NCBI RefSeq assembly: GCF_000350225.1
Contig: NW_005179004.1
Coordinates: 62,001-126,000, forward strand
Source: Chondrus crispus
Taxonomy: Eukaryota > Rhodophyta > Florideophyceae > Gigartinales > Gigartinaceae
DNA length: 64,000 nucleotides
Direction: 5' to 3'
Shown: positions 63,772 to 64,000 of the stretch, piece by piece
Layout of the letters: every line of letters begins with the position of its first letter
Numbering within the stretch: the first letter of the stretch is position 1
The notes under the pieces: model-generated
What the model was told of the DNA's origin: nothing
What the model saw: the letters and a program-made list of their open reading frames with translations, nothing else
Databases searched by the model: none
Program-made: the position numbers and the translations under genes

Positions 63772-64000
63772 ATGTATGTGCTGCTGGAAAGCAAGGACGC
63801 TGAGAACCTGACGGTGGGCTTGCGTCAGGAGACCATCCTGGGGAAGCGCGTGGTGACGACGAGGACGACGCCTCTTCTCGTGCATCATTCTGAGTGTTCC
63901 CGCCTTACACTCTCCTTCGGCAACCCACCACTAGCTTCACCACGCGGACCAGCTTGCTACACAAACGCTGTCGAAGAGCTGTGGCGGAACACGGTACAGC
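63772..64000 (+). CDS. possible 5' end of an unrecognised gene, cut by the window edge
   Basis: From ATG 63772 (MYVLLESKDAENLTVGLRQE) the frame is open for 76 codons to the window end. Composition differs from the GC-rich DNA before it. No domain is recognised; it could be chance. Confidence 0.25.
   Translation, partial: MYVLLESKDAENLTVGLRQETILGKRVVTTRTTPLLVHHSECSRLTLSFGNPPLASPRGPACYTNAVEELWRNTVQ

Noticed and set aside
53911..64000. LTR pair of element D
   Set aside because: No stretch in 53.9-55.0 kb was seen again in 62.3-64.0 kb; boundaries not claimed.

Overview
The window is eukaryotic nuclear DNA, most likely from a florideophyte red alga (a Chondrus-like genome). This is inference: the host genes look intronless or nearly so and small, and they sit as islands between many LTR retrotransposons and pogo-like DNA transposons. 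There are no bacterial operons, rRNA genes or CRISPR arrays.

Layout. 1-5.1 kb: degenerate Ty3/gypsy chromovirus reduced to Gag plus chromodomain, with GC-rich tandem repeats behind it. 6.2-13.8 kb: a cytochrome P450 pseudogene split by a young 5.9-kb Ty1/copia-type element (482-bp LTRs, GGGGC target duplication). 14.5-19.6 kb: two host genes, a CK1-like protein kinase and a secreted four-fasciclin protein ending in a Hedgehog-type Hint (Hog) domain. 19.7-34 kb: gene-poor, with segmental duplications, pogo-like MITEs, a fold-back element, perfect hairpins, a C2H2 zinc-finger gene at 32.5-33.6 kb with a broken copy at 21.6-22.2 kb, and a small secreted His/Gly/Tyr-rich protein at 29.8 kb. 34.8-37.0 kb: a pogo transposon with perfect 25-bp inverted repeats and a once-frameshifted transposase. 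37.6-41.7 kb: two secreted Cys-rich, Thr/Ser/Pro-rich genes on the minus strand. 42.0-52.1 kb: two decayed Ty1/copia elements of one lineage, the first inserted in a pogo-like MITE. 52.4-53.9 kb: a second copy of the 38.7-39.7 kb segment, carrying another MITE. 55.0-62.3 kb: a nearly intact Ty3/gypsy chromovirus (gag, pol, chromodomain) with one in-frame stop in pol and a well-formed candidate -1 frameshift signal at the gag/pol junction. 62.3-64 kb: GC-rich DNA with no recognised gene.

How it fits together. The host genes do not form an operon or a recognisable pathway, but four of them encode exported proteins (fasciclin-Hog, His/Tyr-rich, two Cys-rich mucin-like), suggesting cell-wall or matrix roles. 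The most interesting items are the fasciclin-Hog fusion, the MITE family sharing TA-CAG ends with subterminal ATAGTGC words, the unequal LTRs with a possible half-tRNA primer site in the two 42-52 kb copia elements, their SMDD polymerase box, and the gag/pol frameshift hairpin. All calls come from reading the sequence; no database search was made.
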